Assembly (NCBI GenBank): GCA_963693085.1
Contig: OY856412.1
Location: 1,060,974,744-1,061,038,743, forward strand
Length of the DNA: 64,000 bases
Origin: Alisma plantago-aquatica
Taxonomy: Eukaryota; Streptophyta; Magnoliopsida; Alismatales; Alismataceae
Direction: 5' to 3'
Shown here: positions 61,486 through 64,000 of the stretch, one piece after another
Layout of the letters: the number at the start of each line of letters is the position of its first letter
Position numbering within the stretch: the stretch's first letter is position 1
Program-made: the position numbers and the translations under genes
Notes under the pieces: generated by a model
What the model was told of the DNA's origin: nothing
The model's input: the letters and a program-made list of their open reading frames with translations, nothing else
The model's database searches: none

Positions 61486-63608
61486 CCATTGATGGAAATT
61501 AAGACATCAGATAGGTAGTGGAAATAAAAATTTTATGATATCTTTCTCATTAACCAGCAGATCGCGTCAATAACTATGCAATGGGAAGGATGGTTTCACA
61601 AAGATATACCTAGTCTTGGAGTAAGTCCAGTGATAATCCTCATCGGTGTAGCTACGCACTTTGTCTTGGATGGTTTCTGTGCAACTCCTAGTTACACAAG
61701 GACTCATCTGATTGCTCCTCCACAGACAGCAGACTCAGACAACTACAACATTGGCTCTTCTGATCTCGCCACAGACTACAAGTTGATGTTTCCCCCCTAG
61801 TAGCAACCAAAGGACTCATTCCTCTAGAGTAATCTACACAGACCAACTAGAACTCATGTCATCCTACTACAACAGATAGGAAAGAGTTGTCCCTCTCTTT
61901 GGTGTACTAGTCACCAACCTACTCTTCCTCAACTATGATCCTCAATTGTTCTCTCCCATGCTATGCCTCCCTAGTCAGGTAGCACTTTCTTGGGATCTCT
62001 TGGTTACCACAACCAGAGAGGACAACAATTGTTAGAGAAACTGACTCTCAATTTCCTGTGTTGTACTTTGGGAAGCCCCTAGTGACCCTATATTTATAGC
62101 AGAGGCCAGGGTCAGGGTTCCCAGTCTGTGTAGGATTGGAAGGGACCAAAAGATCTCGAATGTTCACAACAATTTTAGAAGTTTCGCAACTTGTGACAAC
62201 CAAGACAGTTGTTTGGAAACCCAGATGGTCTTTTTTCATGCCAAACGGTCGTCTGTCTTAGTATATATGATTTTCTAACATTTTCCAGTTTTTCACATAT
62301 GTCGACAATTCAATTTCAATTAGTGTACATCATTATGTGAGCACGAATCCTATGTGCAATCGAATTGCACCTGAACTGGACGTTTGGTGTATTTAAGATA
62401 GGCATCTCACACCAAGTGAGACGGTCATCTGGCCAAGAGAGACAATCATATGGAACCCTGGGTCAGGCTGAATTCCAACCAATGTACAATACAATCAACT
62501 TGACACTCCAAACGACCGTCTCAACACTTGAACCGACGATTGGCAGTCTAGTCAGCTTATCTATTATGTGAACTGAAAGAACTAAAAACTTTAGTAACTA
62601 ATTCAATCATCTTTCAAAATCAAACTCCTCTTCTAGATGAGTTCCTACGCGTCTGACCCTATAGGTCCCATATTATGTTGGCAGTGAATGTCTATAACAA
62701 CTTATGACATAAAAAACAATGAGTGGTGCCTAGTCACTCATCATTGTTGCCCAAGTAAATGGAAAGTTAGAGAACAACTTCAACCTACAATCTATGTATG
62801 GTGTTATAGTGTTTGTATATTTGCTTTGTCACTACATATCCAGAATGAACTAGAGGCATGAAGCAATCATCCTCTTTATTATTCAATCTTATTTCTTGAA
62901 CCAAAGCATACTGCATGAGATATATGTAAGCTCAATATCACATATTGAGTGTCAGTCTTGCTAATCAAGAGGCCTTGAATACTCTTGTAGGAGAGGAAAA
63001 TCCCATCTCTATCACTCACAGTCAGTCCCCATGTGTCAAAGTCACCCAATCATCACCTTTATAACAACCCATGTTTCAAGATTGTGTTTGATGATGTCTG
63101 TGTGTACCCAATGACATGTGATGAGTGTAGTGATTTTGGGTCTGAGAACCACAACCACCACCATCACTATGAGAGTTGACTATAACTTCCATGATGATGT
63201 CTTCCATGTGTCAGTCTCACAGTGGCTCTATCCAATACATTATTCTCTAACATATATGTGTGCTTGGTTTGAGATTGCCATAGCATGACTAATGAGACTA
63301 TCATCAAGCAACTCACACTCTGATCTTATGTGTTATTTATGTCTATCAACCTTCCACAACAACAACCGATTAGGGACATAATGAGAGTGTATATACTCTT
63401 AACATCTGTATGATATCATTTTGCAAGTCCTCAACTTGAAGTCATCTGTCATTGAGTAATATCATTCTTTAGACATTTATTATGTTATTTTATCTCATAA
63501 CTAAATATAAAAATAAATTGGAAGCTTGCCTTTATAATAAATCAAATCATTTACATGTTATGCCATTACAAACATCATATGATTGGCTCTCTGGGCTTAC
63601 ATACCAAC
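61486..63608 (-). mobile_element. Element F, 5' LTR (Ty1/copia), shared with a second copy to the right
   Basis: About 2.12 kb, plus-strand ends TGATGGAAATTAAGAC and ACATACCAACA. It aligns to the LTR at 53089-55904. A TATA box on the minus strand (CTATAAATATA) lies at 62089-62099. Upstream of it (62190-62550) a motif close to ACGGTCRTCTG recurs several times in both orientations. Beyond its right end the sequence is copia RNase H again, not host flank. Confidence 0.75.
62089..62099 (-). promoter_or_regulatory. TATA box of the copia LTR
   Basis: CTATAAATATA on the minus strand, preceded by GGCCTCTG and followed by GGGTCAC. The sister LTR has a weakened version (CTATACATAG) at 53683-53694. Confidence 0.6.
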
Positions 63609-64000
63609 AAACTATAACTTGCACTTAGAGCCAATCACCCATGGATCTCATCCTAAGTGACCTAACATGACCATCATGCTTGTTCCGTAAAAGTGCTTTT
63701 ATAGCGGGTTTAGAAAGGTTTGCTTTAAGTTGATATTTCATAATGTTCACATCTCTTCATTATACGACTACATGTATGAGACGGAAGTGTTGTAGTATTC
63801 TATTTGAGATTCGTAGCCTAACTAGTATCTCTATTGTTGTCATCAGTATTACTACTATGTCATCAATGGTTGAAACCTCACACAAGTTCACCCACAGAAC
63901 TTCATGATCCATAAAATATCCTCTGTTGTTATTATAACATAGAGATACTCAACTTTGTTTGTAGATTCAAACAACTGTCATTATTACAGAACTCCTTCTA
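63609..64000 (-). pseudogene. Copia RNase H end of an adjoining element
   Basis: It aligns with 55905-56300 (GCCAATCACCCATGGATCTC, TGACCATCATGCTT, CACACAAGTTCACCCA, ACATAGAGATA), which is the 3' end of pol in element F. It therefore belongs to another copia copy lying in the same direction and continuing beyond the window. Confidence 0.75.

Noticed and set aside
61576..61800. Open frame of 74 residues in the copia LTR
   Set aside because: It lies in LTR sequence, antisense to the element, and the sister LTR copy has different frame breaks.

Overview
The window is nuclear DNA of a flowering plant with a large, transposon-rich genome. A monocot is my best guess, because the only gene-like sequence is a sharply GC-rich island in an otherwise AT-rich background, but the species cannot be read from the sequence. 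I see no rRNA or tRNA genes, no CRISPR array and no bacterial-style operon. Nearly every long ORF lies inside a repeat or a decayed mobile element.

Layout. 1-3400: minisatellites (35-bp, 58-bp and 29-bp units) and sequence resembling a Ty3/gypsy LTR. 3415-4350: a compound ATC/GAT trinucleotide array whose strand polarity flips eight times. 4360-5789: a possible DNA-transposon remnant ending in a CACTA-like terminus. 7305-8808 (minus): four spliced exons of a plant receptor-like cytoplasmic kinase of the calmodulin-binding (CRCK) type. They cover the N-terminus and kinase N-lobe and stop at an intron donor. 9540-27013: a degenerate Ty3/gypsy element A with two LTRs of about 2.9 kb. Its left LTR holds a 4.1-kb solo-LTR-like insertion (10854-14931), its short interior holds a tRNA-derived SINE with an exact 15-bp target duplication, and its right LTR holds a 5.7-kb LINE (20274-25983). 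27014-30900: a 79-bp tandem repeat, then a probable minus-strand LTR with a TATA box and two oppositely oriented minisatellites. 31515-39330: two LINEs arranged head to head. 39330-43760 (minus): a Ty3/gypsy 3' LTR and integrase remnant. 44303-53088: a second gypsy element D with LTRs of about 3.2 kb, a good methionine-tRNA primer binding site and no coding interior. 53089-64000 (minus): a Ty1/copia element F with recognisable gag, zinc knuckle, protease, integrase, RT and RNase H remnants. It is inserted near the end of D's right LTR and itself carries a retroposon (54914-55592) and a foldback MITE flanked by TA microsatellites.

No gene pathway operates here. What the window offers is a nested history of insertions that can be ordered, because the sister LTRs preserve the empty sites. 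The kinase exons are the only plausible host gene. I found no clear case of a wholly new biological system; the most unusual items are listed as findings.
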